Below, in pieces: positions 37,110 through 51,173 of a DNA stretch of 64,000 nt (positions are counted from its first letter, which is position 1; each line of letters opens with the position of its first letter). The position numbers were made by a program, and so were the translations under genes. Origin of the DNA: Petrolisthes cinctipes (Eukaryota > Arthropoda > Malacostraca > Decapoda > Porcellanidae); contig JAWQEG010000630.1 in NCBI GenBank assembly GCA_033782935.1, positions 2,326,501-2,390,500 of the forward strand, read 5' to 3'. Under the pieces are notes generated by a model. The model was not told the DNA's origin and did not search any database. It saw only the letters and a list, made by a program, of their open reading frames with translations.

Positions 37110-39130
37110 AACACGGAGTAGGCATGTACAGATCTCTTCTGGGACCATTAAATATCGAATTTTCGGGTGTTTTGGGCCTTAATTTGAGATATCGCCTTTA
37201 CGCACCTAAAATATCGATTTTTAGCATGTTTTGAGCCTATATTTTGAAAATATTCAAGCACTGAGTAGGCATGTACAGATCACTTCTGGGACCCCAAAAT
37301 ATCGAATTTTCGGGGTTTTGAGCCTGAATTTGAGATATAAACGAGTACAGAAGATGCATTCACATATCGACTTTTGGGCACCTAAAATATCGATTTTGAG
37401 CATGTTTTGAGCCTATATTTTGAAAACATTCTAGCATTGAGTAGGCATGTACAGTTCGCTTCTGGGACCCCAAAATATCGAATTTTCGGGTGTTTTGAGC
37501 CTGAATTTGAGATATCAACGAGTATAGAAGATGCATACACATATTGACTTTGGGCACCAAAAATATCGATTTTCAGCATGTTTTGGGCCTGAATTTTGAA
37601 AATACTCTAACACGGAGTAGGCATGTACAGATCGCTTCTGGGATCCCAAAATATCGAATTTTCGGGTGTTTAAGGCCAGAATTTGAGATATAAACGGGTA
37701 CAGAAGATGCATGCACATATCGACTTTTGGGCACCTAAAAATCGATTTTCAGTATGTTTTTGGCCTGTATTTTGAAAATACTCTAACACGGAATAGGCAT
37801 GTTCAGATCCCTTATGGGACCCCTAAATATCGAATTTTCGGGTGTTTTGGGCCTTAATTTGAGATATCGACTTTTTGGTACCTAAAATATCGATTTTTAG
37901 CATGTTTTTAGCCTATATTTTGAAAAATTCTAGCACTAAGTAGGCATGTACAGATTGCTTCTGGGACACCAAAATATCGAATTTTCGGGTGTTTAGGGCC
38001 AGAATTTGAGATATAAACGGGTACAGAAGATGCATGCACTTATCGACTTTTGGGCACCTAAAAGATCGATTTTCAGTATGTTTTTGGCCTGTATTTTGAA
38101 AATACTCTAACACGGAGTAGGCATGTACAAATCGCTTCTGGGACCCCTAAATATCGAATTATCGGGTGTTTTGGGACTGAATTTGAGATATCGACTTTAT
38201 GGCACCTAAAAGATCGATTTTTAGCATGTTTTTAGCCTATATTTTGAAAATATTCTAGCACTGAGTAGGCATGTACAGATTGCTTCTTGGATCCCAAAAT
38301 ATTGAATTTTCGGGTGTTTTGAGACTGAATTTGAGATATAAACGGGTACAGAAGATACATGCACATATTGACTTTGGGCATCTAAAATATCGATTTTAAG
38401 AATGTTTTGGGCCTGTATTTTGAAAATACTCTAACACGGAGTAGGCATGTACAGATCGCTTCTGGGACCCCAAAATATCGAATTTTCGGGTGGTTTGGGC
38501 CTGAATTTGAGATATCGCCTTTACGCACCTAAAATATCGATTTTTAGCATGTTTTGAGCCTATATTTTGAAAATATTCTAGCACTGAGTAGGCATGTACA
38601 GATCGCTTCTGGGACCCCAAAATATCGAATTTTCGGGTGTTTTGAGCTTGAATTTGAGATATAAACGAGTACAGAAGATGCATGCACATATCTACTTTTG
38701 GGAACCTAAAATATCGATTTTGAGCATGTTTTGAGCCTATATTTTGAAAACATTCTAGCACTGAGTAGGCATGTACAGATCGCTTCTGGGACCCAAAAAT
38801 ATCGAATTTTCGGGTGTTTAGGGCTAGAATTTGAGATATAAACGGGTACAGAAGATGCATGCACATATCGACTTTTAAGCACCTAAAAGATCGATTTTCA
38901 GTATGTTTTTGGCCTGTATTTTGAAAATACTCTAACACGGAGTAGGCATGTACAGATCGCTTGTGGGACCATTAAATATCGAATTTTCGGGTGTTTTGGG
39001 CCTGAATTTGAGATATCGCCTTTACGCACCTAAAATATCGATTTTTAGCATGTTTTGAGCCTATATTTTGAAAACATTCTTGCATTGAGTAGGCATGTAC
39101 AGTTAGCTTCTGGGACCCCAAAATATCGAA
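37110..39130 (+). repeat. 2-kb block, copy 1 (partner 52.5-54.5 kb)
   Basis: Anchors recur with a constant offset of about 15,397 bp. Shared rare states include ttcggggttttgagcc or its close form, ttggtaccta, the atcgggtgttttggg change, tctacttttgggaacc and attcttgcattgag. Boundaries are estimates. Confidence 0.65.
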
Positions 39131-39985
39131 TTTTCGGGTGTTTAGGGCCAGAATTTGAGATATAAACGGGTACAGAAGATGCATGCACAGATCGACTTTT
39201 GGGCACCTAAAAGATCGATTTTCAGTATGTTTTTGGCCTGTATTTTGAAAATACTCTAACACGGAGTAGGCATGTACAGATCCCTTCTGGGACCCCTAAA
39301 TATCGAATTTTCGGGTATTTTGAGACTGAATTTGAGATATCGACACTATGGCACCTAAAATATCGATTTTTAGCATGTTTTTAGCCTATATTTTGATAAT
39401 ATTCTAGCACTGAGTAGGCATGTACAGATTGCTTCTGGGACCCCAAAATAGTGAATTTTCGGGTGTTTTGAGCCTGAATTTGAGATATAAACGGGTACAG
39501 AAGATACATGCACATATTGACTTTGGGCATCTAATATATCGATTTTCAGCATGTTTTGGGCCTGTATTTTAAAAATACTCTAACACGGAGTAGGCATGTA
39601 TAGATCGCTTCTGGGACACGAAAATATCGAAATTTCGGGTGTTTTGAGCCTGAATTTGAGATATAAACGGGTACTGAAGATGCATGCACATATCGACTTT
39701 TTGGCACCTAAAACATCGAATTTGATCATGTTTTGGGCTTGTATTTTGAAAATACTCTAACACGGAGTAAGCATGTACACATCGCATCTGGGACACAAAA
39801 ATATCGAATTTTCGGGTGTTTTGGGCCTGAATTTGAGATATCACCCTTACGCACCTAAAATATCGATTTTTAGCATGTTTTGAGCCTATATTTTGAAAAT
39901 ATTCTAGCACTGAGTAGGCATGTACAGATTGCTTCTGGGACCCCTAAATATCGAATTTTCGGGTGTTTTGGGCCTTAATTTGAGA

Positions 39986-42900
39986 TATCGATTTTTTGGC
40001 ACCTAAAATATCGATTTTTAGCATGTTTTTAGCCTATATTTTGAAAATATTCTAGCACTGAGTAGGCATGTACAGATTGCTTCTGGGACCCCAAAATATC
40101 GAATTTTCGGGTGTTTTGAGCCTGAATTTGAAATATAAAAGCGTACTGAAGGTGCATCCACATATCGACTTTTTGGCACCTAAAACATCGATTTTGAGCA
40201 TGTTTTGGGCCTGTATTTTGAAAATACTCAAACACGGAGTAGGCATGTACAGATCGCTTCTGGGACCCCTAAATATCGAATTTTAGGATGTTTTGGGACT
40301 GAATTATAGATATCAACTTTTTGGCACCTAAAATATCGATTTTTAGCATGTTTTTTTAGCCTATATTTTGAAAATATTCTAGCACTGAGTAGGCATGTAC
40401 AGATCGCTTCTGGGACCCAAAAATATCGAATTTTCGGGTGTTTAGGGCCAGAATTTGAGATATAAACGGGTACAGATATGCATGCACATATCGACTTTTG
40501 GGCACCTAAAAGATCGATTTTCAGTATGTTTTTGGCCTGTATTTTGAAAATACTCTAACTCGGAGTAGGCATGTACAGATCGCTTCTGAGACCCCAAAAT
40601 ATCGAATTTTCGGGTGTTTTGAGCCAGAATTTGAGATATAAACGGGTACTGAAGATGCATGCACATATCGACTTTTAAGAACCTAAAACATCGATTTTGA
40701 GCATGTTTTGGGCCTGTATTTTGAAAATACTCTAACACGGAATAGGCATGTATAGATCATTTCTGGGACACCAAAATATCGAATTTTCGGGTGTTTTGAG
40801 CCTGAATTTGAGATATAAACGGGTACTGAAGATGCATGCACATATCGACTTTTGGGCATCTAAAACATCGATTTTGATCATGTTTTGGGCCTGTAATTTG
40901 ATAATACTCTAACACGGAGTAGGCATGTACACATCGCTTGTGGGACCCCAAAATATCGAATTTTCGGGTGTTTTGGGCCTGAATTTGAGATATCGCCTTT
41001 ACGCACCTAAAATATCGATTTTTAGCATGTTTTGAGCCTATATTTTGAAAATATTCTAGCACTGAGTAGGCATGTACAGATCGCTTCTGGGACCCCTAAA
41101 TATCGAATTTTCGCGTGTTTTGGGCCTTAATTTGAGATATCGACTTTTTGGCACCTAAAATATCGATTTTTAGAATGTTTTTAGCCTATATTTTGAAAAT
41201 ATTCTAGCACTGAGTAGGCATTTACAGATCGCTTCTGGGACCCCATAATATCGAATTTTCGGGTGTTTTGAGCCTGAATTTGAGATATAAACGAGTATAG
41301 AAGATGCAAACACATATTGACTTTGGGCACCAAAAATATCGATTTTCAGCATGTTTTGGGCCTGAATTTTGAAAATACTCTAACACGGAGTAGGCATGTA
41401 CAGATCGCTTCTGGGACCCCAAAATATCGAATTTTCGGGTGTTTTGGGCCTGAATTTGAGATATCGCCTTTACGCACCTAAAATATCGATTTTTAGCATG
41501 TTTTGAGCCTATATTTTGAAAATATTCTAGCACTGTGTAGGCATGTACAGATCGCTTCTGGGACCCCAAAATATCGAATTTTCGGGTGTTTTGAGCTTGA
41601 ATTTGAGATATAAACGAGAACAGAAGATGCATGCACATATCTACTTTTGGGAACCTAAAATATCGATTTTGAGCATGTTTTGAGCCTATATTTTGAAAAC
41701 ATTCTAGCACTATGTAGGCATGTACAGATCGCTTCTGGGACCCAAAAATATCGAATTTTCGGGTGTTTAGGGCTAGAATTTGAGATATAAACGGGTACAG
41801 AAGATGCATGCACATATCGACTTTTAAGCACATAAAAGATCGATTTTCAGTATGTTTTTGGCCTGTATTTTGAAAATACTCTAACACGGAGTAGGCATGT
41901 ACAGATCGCTTGTGGGACCATTAAATATCGAATTTTCGGGTGTTTTGGGCCTGAATTTGAGATATTGCCTTTACGCACCTAAAATATCGATTTTTAGCAT
42001 GTTTTGAGCCTATATTTTGAAAACATTCTTGCATTGAGTAGGCATGTACAGTTCGCTTCTGGGACCCCAAAATATCGAATTTTCGGGTGTTTAGGGCCAG
42101 AATTTGAGATATAAACGGGTACAGAAGATGCATGCACAGATCGACTTTTGGGCACCTAAAAGATCGATTTTCAGTATGTTTTTGGCCTGTATTTTGAAAA
42201 TACTCTAACACGGAGTAGGCATGTACAGATCCCTTCTGGGACCCCTAAATATCGAATTTTCGGGTATTTTGAGACTGAATTTGAGATATCGACATTTTGG
42301 CACCTAAAATATCGATTTTTAGCATGTTTTTAGCCTATATTTTGATAATATTCTAGCACTGAGTAGGCATTTACAGATTGCTTCTGGGACCCCAAAATAT
42401 TGAATTTTCAGGTGTTTTGAGCCTGAATTTGAGATATAAACGGGTACAGAAGATACATGCACATATTGACTTTGGGCATCTAATATATCGATTTTCAGCA
42501 TGTTTTGGGCCTGTATTTTAAAAATACTCTAACACGGAGTAGGCATGTATAGATCGCTTCTGGGACACGAAAATATCGAAATTTCGGGCGTTTTGAGCCT
42601 GAATTTGAGATATAAACGGGTACTGAAGATGCATGCACATATCGACTTTTTGGCACATAAAACATCGAATTTGATCATGTTTTGGGCTTGTATTCTGAAA
42701 ATACTCTAACACGGAGTAGGCATGTACACATCGCATCTGGGACCCAAAAATATCGAATTTTCGGGTGTTTTGGGCATGAATTTGAGATATCACCCTTACG
42801 CACCTAAAATATCGATTTTTAGCATGTTTTGAGCCTATATTTTGAAAATATTCTAGCACTGAGTAGGCATGTACAGATCGCTTCTGGGACCCCAAAATAT

Positions 42901-43469
42901 CGAATTTTCGGGTGTTTTGAGCCTGAATTTGAGATATGAACAAGAACAGAAGATGCATGCACATATCGACTTTTGGGCACCTAAAATATCGATTTTCAGC
43001 ATGTTTTGAGCCTATATTTTGAAAACATTCTAGCACTGAGTAGGCATGTACAGATCGCTTCTGGGACCCCAAAATATCGAATTTTCGGGTGTTTAGGGCC
43101 AGAATTTGAGATATAAACGGGTACAGAAGATGCATGCACAGATCGACTTTTGGGCACCTAAAAGATCGATTTTCAGTATGTTTTTGGACTGTATTTTGAA
43201 AATACTCTAACACGGAGTAGGCATGTACAGATCCCTTCTGGGACCCCTAAATATCGAATTTTCGGGTATTTTGAGACTGGATTTGAGATATCGACATTTT
43301 GGCACCTAAAATATCGATTTTTAGCATGTTTTTAGCCTATATTTTGATAATATTCTAGCACTGAGTAGGCATGTACAGATTGCTTCTGGGACCCCAAAAT
43401 ATTGAATTTTCGGGTGTTTTGAGCCTGAATTTGAGATATAAACGGGTACAGAAGATACATGCACATATT
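39986..43469 (+). repeat. 3.5-kb block, copy 1 (partner 56,914-60,423)
   Basis: The offset to the partner is 16,928 bp at the left, 16,926 after a T7/T5 difference near 40,352, and 16,954 after a one-monomer change at 41,071-41,218. All other order and subtype marks agree. One example is the rare gatatgcatgc with a two-base loss near 40,475 and 57,401. Confidence 0.75.
41071..41218 (+). repeat. S1 monomer at a site where the partner block has an L
   Basis: This 148-bp S1 is the only monomer-level difference between two 3.5-kb blocks. In the other block the same site holds a 176-bp L (57,997-58,172). On both sides the sequences match again, including the rare gcatttacagatcgc that follows. Confidence 0.8.
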
Positions 43470-46048
43470 GACTTTGGGCATCTAATATATCGATTTTCAG
43501 CATTTTTTGGGCCTGTATTTTAAAAATACTCTAACACGGAGTAGGCATGTATAGATCGCTTCTGGGACACGAAAATATCGAAATTTCGGGTGTTTTGAGC
43601 CTTAATTTGAGATATAAACGGGTACTGAAGATGCATGCACATATCGACTTTTTGGCACCTAAAACATCGAATTTGATCATGTTTTGGGCTTGTATTTTGA
43701 AAATACTCTAACACGGAGTAGGCATGTACACATCGCATCTGGGACCCAAAAATATCGAATTTTCGGGTGTTTTGGGCCTGAATTTGAGATATCACCCTTA
43801 CGCACCTAAAATATCGATTTTTAGCATGTTTTGAGCCTATATTTTGAAAATATTCTAGCACTGAGTAGGCATGTACAGATCGCTTCTGGGACCCCTAAAT
43901 ATCGAATTTTCGCGTGTTTTGGGCCTTAATTTGAGATATCGACTTTTTGGCACCTAAAATATCGATTTTTAGCATGTTTTTAGCCTATATTTTGAAAATA
44001 TTCTAGCACTGAGTAGGCATGTACAGATTGCTTCTGGGACCCCAAAATATTGAGTTTTCGGGTGTTTTGAGCCTGAATTTAAGATATATAAGGGTACAGA
44101 AGATACATGCACATATTGACTTTTGGCATCTAAAATATCGATTTTCAGCATGTTTTGGGCATGTATTTTGAAAATACTCTAATGAGGAGTAGGCATGTAC
44201 AGATCGCTTCTGGGACCCCAAAATATCGAATTTTCGGGTGTTTTGAGCCTGAATTTGAGATATAAACGAGTATAGAAGATGCATACACATATTGACTTTG
44301 GGCACCAAAAATATCGATTTTCAGCATGTTTTGGGCCTGAATTTTGAAAATACTCTAACACGGAGTAGGCATGTACAGATCGCTTCTGGGACCCCAAAAT
44401 ATCGAATTTTCGGGTGTTTTGGGCCTGAATTTGAGATATCGCCTTTACGCACCTAAAATATCGATTTTTAGCATGTTTTGAGCCTATATTTTGAAAATAT
44501 TCTAGCACTGAGTAGGCATGTACAGATCGCTTTTAGGACCCCAAAATATCGAATTTTCGGGTGTTTTGAGCTTGAATTTGAGATATAAACGAGTACAGAA
44601 GATGCATGCACATATCTACTTTTGGGAACCTAAAATATCGATTTTGAGCATGTTTTGAGCCTATATTTTGAAAACATTCTAGCACTGAGTAGGCATGTAC
44701 AGATCGCTTCTGGGACCCCAAAATATCGAATTTTCGGGTGTTTAGGGCCAGAATTTGAGATATAAACGGGTACAGAATATGCATGCACATATCGACTTTT
44801 GGGCACCTAAAAGATCGATTTTCAGTATGTTTTTGGCCTGTATTTTGAAAATACTCTAACTCGGAGTAGGCATGTACAGATCGCTTCTGAGACCCCAAAA
44901 TATCGAATTTTAGGGTGTTTTGAGCCTGAATTTGAGATATAAACGGGTACTAAAGATGCATGCACATATCGACTTTTAAGCACCTAAAACATCGATTTTG
45001 AGCATGTTTTGGGCCTTTATTTTGAAAATACTCTAACACGGAATAGGCATGTATAGATCGCTTCTGGGACACCAAAATATCGAATTTTCGGGTGTTTTGA
45101 GCCTGAATTTGAGATATAAACGGGTACTGAAGATGCATGCACATATCGACTTTTGGGCATCTAAAACATCGATTTTGATCATGTTTTGGGCCTGTATTTT
45201 GATAATACTCTAACACGGAGTAGGCATGTACACATCGCTTGTGGGACCCCAAAATATCGAATTTACGGGTGTTTTGGGCCTGAATTTGAGATATCGCCTT
45301 TACGCACCTAAAATATCGATTTTTAGCATGTTTTGAGCCTATATTTTGAAAATATTCTAGCACTGAGTAGGCATGTACAGATCGCTTCTGGGACCCCTAA
45401 ATATCGAATTTTCGCGTGTTTTGGGCCTTAATTTGAGATATCGACTTTTTGGCACCTAAAATATCGATTTTTAGCATGTTTTTAGCCTATATTTTGAAAA
45501 TATTCTAGCACTGAGTAGGCATGTACAGATTGCTTCTGGGACCCCAAAATATTGACTTTTCGGGTGTTTTGAGCCTGAATTTAAGATATATAAGAGTACA
45601 GAAGAAACATGCACATATTGACTTTTGGCATCTAAAATATCGATTTTCAGCATGTTTTGGGCATGTATTTTGAAAATACTCTAATGAGGAGTAGGCATGT
45701 ACAGATCGCTTCTGGGACCCCAAAATATCGAATTTTCGGGTGTTTTGAGCCTGAATTTGAGATATAAACGAGTATAGAAGATGCATACACATATTGACTT
45801 TGGGCACCAAAAATATCGATTTTCAGCATGTTATGGGCCTGAATTTTGAAAATACTCTAACACGGAGTAGGCATGTACAGATCGCTTCTGGGACCCCAAA
45901 ATATCGAATTTTCGGGTGTTTAGGGCCAGAATTTGAGATATAAACGGGTACTGAAAGTGCATTCACATATCGACTTTTTGGCACCTAAAACATCGATTTT
46001 CAGTATGTTTTTGGCCTGTATTTTGAAAATCCTCTAACACGGAGTAGG
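41896..46048 (+). repeat. 4,153-bp, 25-monomer unit, copy 1
   Basis: From the S monomers I read the order LS, LLS, LLS, LLS, S, LLS, LLLLS, S, LLLS, that is 16 L and 9 S. The expected sum is close to 4,156 bp, in agreement with the 4,153-bp offset held by every anchor between the two copies. Confidence 0.78.
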
Positions 46049-49000
46049 CATGTACAGATCTCTTCTGGGACCATTAAATATCGAATTTTCGGGTGTTTTG
46101 GGCCTGAATTTGAGATATCGCCTTTACGCACCTAAAATATCGATTTTTAGCATGTTTTGAGCCTATATTTTGAAAACATTCTTGCATTGAGTAGGCATGT
46201 ACAGTTCGCTTCTGGGACCCCAAAATATCGAATTTTCGGGTGTTTAGGGCCAGAATTTGAGATATAAACGGGTACAGAAGATGCATGTACATATCGACTT
46301 TTGGGCACCTAAAAGATCGATTTTCAGTATGTTTTTGGCCTGTATTTTGAAAATACTCTAACACGGAGTAGGCATGTACAGATCCCTTCTGGGACCCCTA
46401 AATATCGAATTTTCGGGTATTTTGAGACTGAATTTGAGATATCGACATTTTGGCACCTAAAATATCGATTTTTAGCATGTTTTTAGCCTATATTTTGATA
46501 ATATTCTAGCACTGAGTAGGCATGTACAGATTGCTTCTGGGACCCCAAAATATTGAATTTTCGGGTGTTTTGAGCCTGAATTTGAGATATAAACGGGTAC
46601 AGAAGATACATGCACATATTGACTTTGGGCATCTAATATATCGATTTTCAGCATGTTTTGGGCCTGTATTTTAAAAATACTCTAACACGGAGTAGGCATG
46701 TATAGATCGCTTCTGGGACACGAAAATATCGAAATTTCGGGCGTTTTGAGCCTAAATTTGAGATATAAACGGGTACTGAAGATGCATGCACATATCGACT
46801 TTTTGGCACCTAAAACATCGAATTTGATCATGTTTTGGGCTTGTATTTTGAAAATACTCTAACACGGAGTAGGCATGTACACATCGCATCTGGGACCCAA
46901 AAATATCGAATTTTCGGGTGTTTTGGGCATGAATTTGAGATATCACCCTTACGCACCTAAAATATCGATTTTTAGCATGTTTTGAGCCTATATTTTGAAA
47001 ATATTCTAGCACTGAGTAGGCATGTACAGATCGCTTCTGGGACCCCAAAATATCGAATTTTCGGGTGTTTTGAGCCTGAATTTGAGATATGAACAAGAAC
47101 AGAAGATGCATGCACATATCGACTTTTGGGCACCTAAAATATCGATTTTCAGCATGTTTTGAGCCTATATTTTGAAAACATTCTAGCACTGAGTAGGCAT
47201 GTACAGATCGCTTCTGGGACCCCAAAATATCGAATTTTCGGGTGTTTAGGGCCAGAATTTGAGATATAAACGGGTACAGAAGATGCATGCACAGATCGAC
47301 TTTTGGGCACCTAAAAGATCGATTTTCAGTATGTTTTTGGACTGTATTTTGAAAATACTCTAACACGGAGTAGGCATGTACAGATCCCTTCTGGGACCCC
47401 TAAATATCGAATTTTCGGGTATTTTGAGACTGAATTTGAGATATCGACATTTTGGCACCTAAAATATCGATTTTTAGCATGTTTTTAGCCTATATTTTGA
47501 TAATATTCTAGCACTGAGTAGGCATGTACAGATTGCTTCTGGGACCCCAAAATATTGAATTTTCGGGTGTTTTGAGCCTGAATTTGAGATATAAACGGGT
47601 ACAGAAGATACATGCACATATTGACTTTGGGCATCTAATATATCGATTTTCAGCATGTTTTGGGCCTGTATTTTAAAAATACTCTAACACGGAGTAGGCA
47701 TGTATAGATCGCTTCTGGGACACGAAAATATCGAAATTTCGGGTGTTTTGAGCCTGAATTTGAGATATAAACGGGTACTGAAGATGCATGCACATATCGA
47801 CTTTTTGGCACCTAAAACATCGAATTTGATCATGTTTTGGGCTTGTATTTTGAAAATACTCTAACACGGAGTAGGCATGTACACATCGCATCTGGGACCC
47901 AAAAATATCGAATTTTCGGGTGTTTTGGGCCTGAATTTGAGATATCACCCTTACGCACCTAAAATATCGATTTTTAGCATGTTTTGAGCCTATATTTTGA
48001 AAATATTCTAGCACTGAGTAGGCATGTACAGATCGCTTCTGGGACCCCTAAATATCGAATTTTCGCGTGTTTTGTGCCTTAATTTGAGATATCGACTTTT
48101 TGGCACCTAAAATATCGATTTTTAGCATGTTTTTAGCCTATATTTTGAAAATATTCTAGCACTGAGTAGGCATGTACAGATTGCTTCTGGGACCCCAAAA
48201 TATTGAGTTTTCGGGTGTTTTGAGCCTGAATTTAAGATATATAAGGGTACAGAAGATACATGCACATATTGACTTTTGGCATCTAAAATATCGATTTTCA
48301 GCATGTTTTGGGCATGTATTTTGAAAATACTCTAATGAGGAGTAGGCATGTACAGATCGCTTCTGGGACCCCAAAATATCGAATTTTCGGGTGTTTTGAG
48401 CCTGAATTTGAGATATAAACGAGTATAGAAGATGCATACACATATTGACTTTGGGCACCAAAAATATCGATTTTCAGCATGTTTTGGGCCTGAATTTTGA
48501 AAATACTCTAACACGGAGTAGGCATGTACAGATCGCTTCTGGGACCCCAAAATATCGAATTTTCGGGTGTTTTGGGCCTGAATTTGAGATATCGCCTTTA
48601 CGCACCTAAAATATCGATTTTTAGCATGTTTTGAGCCTATATTTTGAAAATATTCTAGCACTGAGTAGGCATGTACAGATCGCTTTTAGGACCCCAAAAT
48701 ATCGAATTTTCGGGTGTTTTGAGCTTGAATTTGAGATATAAACGAGTACAGAAGATGCATGCACATATCTACTTTTGGGAACCTAAAATATCGATTTTGA
48801 GCATGTTTTGAGCCTATAATTTGAAAACATTCTAGCACTGAGTAGGCATGTACAGATCGCTTCTGGGACCCCAAAATATCGAATTTTCGGGTGTTTAGGG
48901 CCAGAATTTGAGATATAAACGGGTACAGAATATGCATGCACATATCGACTTTTGGGCACCTAAAAGATCGATTTTCAGTATGTTTTTGGCCTGTATTTTG

Positions 49001-50201
49001 AAGATACTCTAACTCGGAGTAGGCATGTACAGATCGCTTCTGAGACCCCAAAATATCGAATTTTAGGGTGTTTTGAGCCTGAATTTGAGATATAAACGGG
49101 TACTAAAGATGCATGCACATATCGACTTTTAAGCACCTAAAACATCGATTTTGAGCATGTTTTGGGCCTTTATTTTGAAAATACTCTAACACGGAATAGG
49201 CATGTATAGATCGCTTCTGGGACACCAAAATATCGAATTTTCGGGTGTTTTGAGCCTGAATTTGAGATATAAACGGGTACTGAAGATGCATGCACATATC
49301 GACTTTTGGGCATCTAAAACATCGATTTTGATCATGTTTTGGGCCTGTATTTTGATAATACTCTAACACGGAGTAGGCATGTACACATCGCTTGTGGGAC
49401 CCCAAAATATCGAATTTACGGGTGTTTTGGGCCTGAATTTGAGATATCGCCTTTACGCACCTAAAATATCGATTTTTAGCATGTTTTGAGCCTATATTTT
49501 GAAAATATTCTAGCACTGAGTAGGCATGTACAGATCGCTTCTGGGACCCCTAAATATCGAATTTTCGCGTGTTTTGGGCCTTAATTTGAGATATCGACTT
49601 TTTGGCACCTAAAATATCGATTTTTAGCATGTTTTTAGCCTATATTTTGAAAATATTCTAGCACTGAGTAGGCATGTACAGATTGCTTCTGGGACCCCAA
49701 AATATTGACTTTTCGGGTGTTTTGAGCCTGAATTTAAGATATATAAGAGTACAGAAGATACATGCACATATTGACTTTTGGCATCTAAAATATCGATTTT
49801 CAGCATGTTTTGGGCATGTATTTTGAAAATACTCTAATGAGGAGTAGGCATGTACAGATCGCTTCTGGGACCCCAAAATATCGAATTTTCGGGTGTTTTG
49901 AGCCTGAATTTGAGATATAAACGAGTATAGAAGATGCATACACATATTGACTTTGGGCACCAAAAATATCGATTTTCAGCATGTTATGGGCCTGAATTTT
50001 GAAAATACTCTAACACGGAGTAGGCATGTACAGATCGCTTCTGGGACCCCAAAATATCGAATTTTCGGGTGTTTAGGGCCAGAATTTGAGATATAAACGG
50101 GTACTGAAAGTGCATTCACATATCGACTTTTTGGCACCTAAAACATCGATTTTCAGTATGTTTTTGGCCTATATTTTGAAAATACTCTAACACGGAGTAG
50201 G
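46049..50201 (+). repeat. 4,153-bp, 25-monomer unit, copy 2
   Basis: The same monomer order as copy 1 is present with few base changes, for example gtgttttgtgcc near 48,070 where copy 1 has gtgttttgggcc. Offsets are constant from end to end, so no monomer was gained or lost since the duplication. Confidence 0.78.
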
Positions 50202-51173
50202 CATGTACAGATCTCTTCTGGGACCATTAAATATCGAATTTTCGGGTGTTTTGGGACTGAATTTGAGATATCGCCTTTACGCACCTAAAATATCGATTTT
50301 TAGCATGTTTTGAGCCTATATTTTGAAAACATTCTTGCATTGAGTAGGCATGTACAGTTCGCTTCTGGGACATCAAAATATCGAATTTTTGGGTGTTTAG
50401 GGCCAGAATTTGAGATATAAACGGGTACAGAAGATGCATGTACATATCGACTTTTGGGCACCTAAAAGATCGATTTTCAGTATGTTTTTGGCCTGTATTT
50501 TGAAAATACTCTAACACGGAGTAGGCATGTACAGATCCCTTCTGGGACCCCTAAATATCGAATTTTCGGGTATTTTGAGACTGAATTTGAGATATCGACA
50601 TTTTGGCACCTAAAATATCGATTTTTAGCATGTTTTTAGCCTATATTTTTATAATATTCTAGCACTGAGTAGGCATGTACAGATTGCTTCTGGGACCCCA
50701 AAATATTGAATTTTCGGGTGTTTTGAGCCTGAATTTGAGATATAAACGGGTACAGAAGATACATGCACATATTGACTTTGGGAATCTAATATATCGATTT
50801 TCAGCATGTTTTGGGCCTGTATTTTAAAAATACTCTAACACGGAGTAGGCATGTATAGATCGCTTCTGGGACACGAAAATATCGAAATTTCGGGTGTTTT
50901 GAGCCTGAATTTGAGATATAAACGGGTACTGAAGATGCATGCACATATCGACTTTTTGGCACCTAAAACATCGAATTTGATCATGTTTTGGGCTTGAATT
51001 TTGAAAATACTCTAACACGGAGTAGGCATGTACACATCGCATCTGGGACCCAAAAATATCGAATTTTCGGGTGTTTTGGGCCTGAATTTGAGATATCACC
51101 CTTACGCACCTAAAATATCGATTTTTAGCATGTTTTGAGCCTATATTTTGAAAATATTCTAGCACTGAGTAGG
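50202..51173 (+). repeat. 4,153-bp unit, truncated copy 3
   Basis: The series continues into a third copy for about six monomers, up to an S2' monomer. At 51,174 it jumps to an L with ggacccaaaaatatcg and gtttagggcc, which belongs to a later position of the unit (compare 44.69 kb). This implies an internal deletion by unequal exchange. Confidence 0.7.

Larger units (their letters stand above)
26431..37797 (+). repeat. Large tandem segment, copy 2 (11,367 bp)
   Basis: This is the counterpart of 16,082-26,430. It is 1,018 bp longer. The ledger is +165 (MITE with its target duplication), +353 (two L monomers), -325, -325, +501 and +650, which sums to 1,019; the remaining base is a one-base A-tract difference. 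The stretch 33.7-34.85 kb resembles 20.3-21.5 kb more than its expected partner. Confidence 0.75.
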
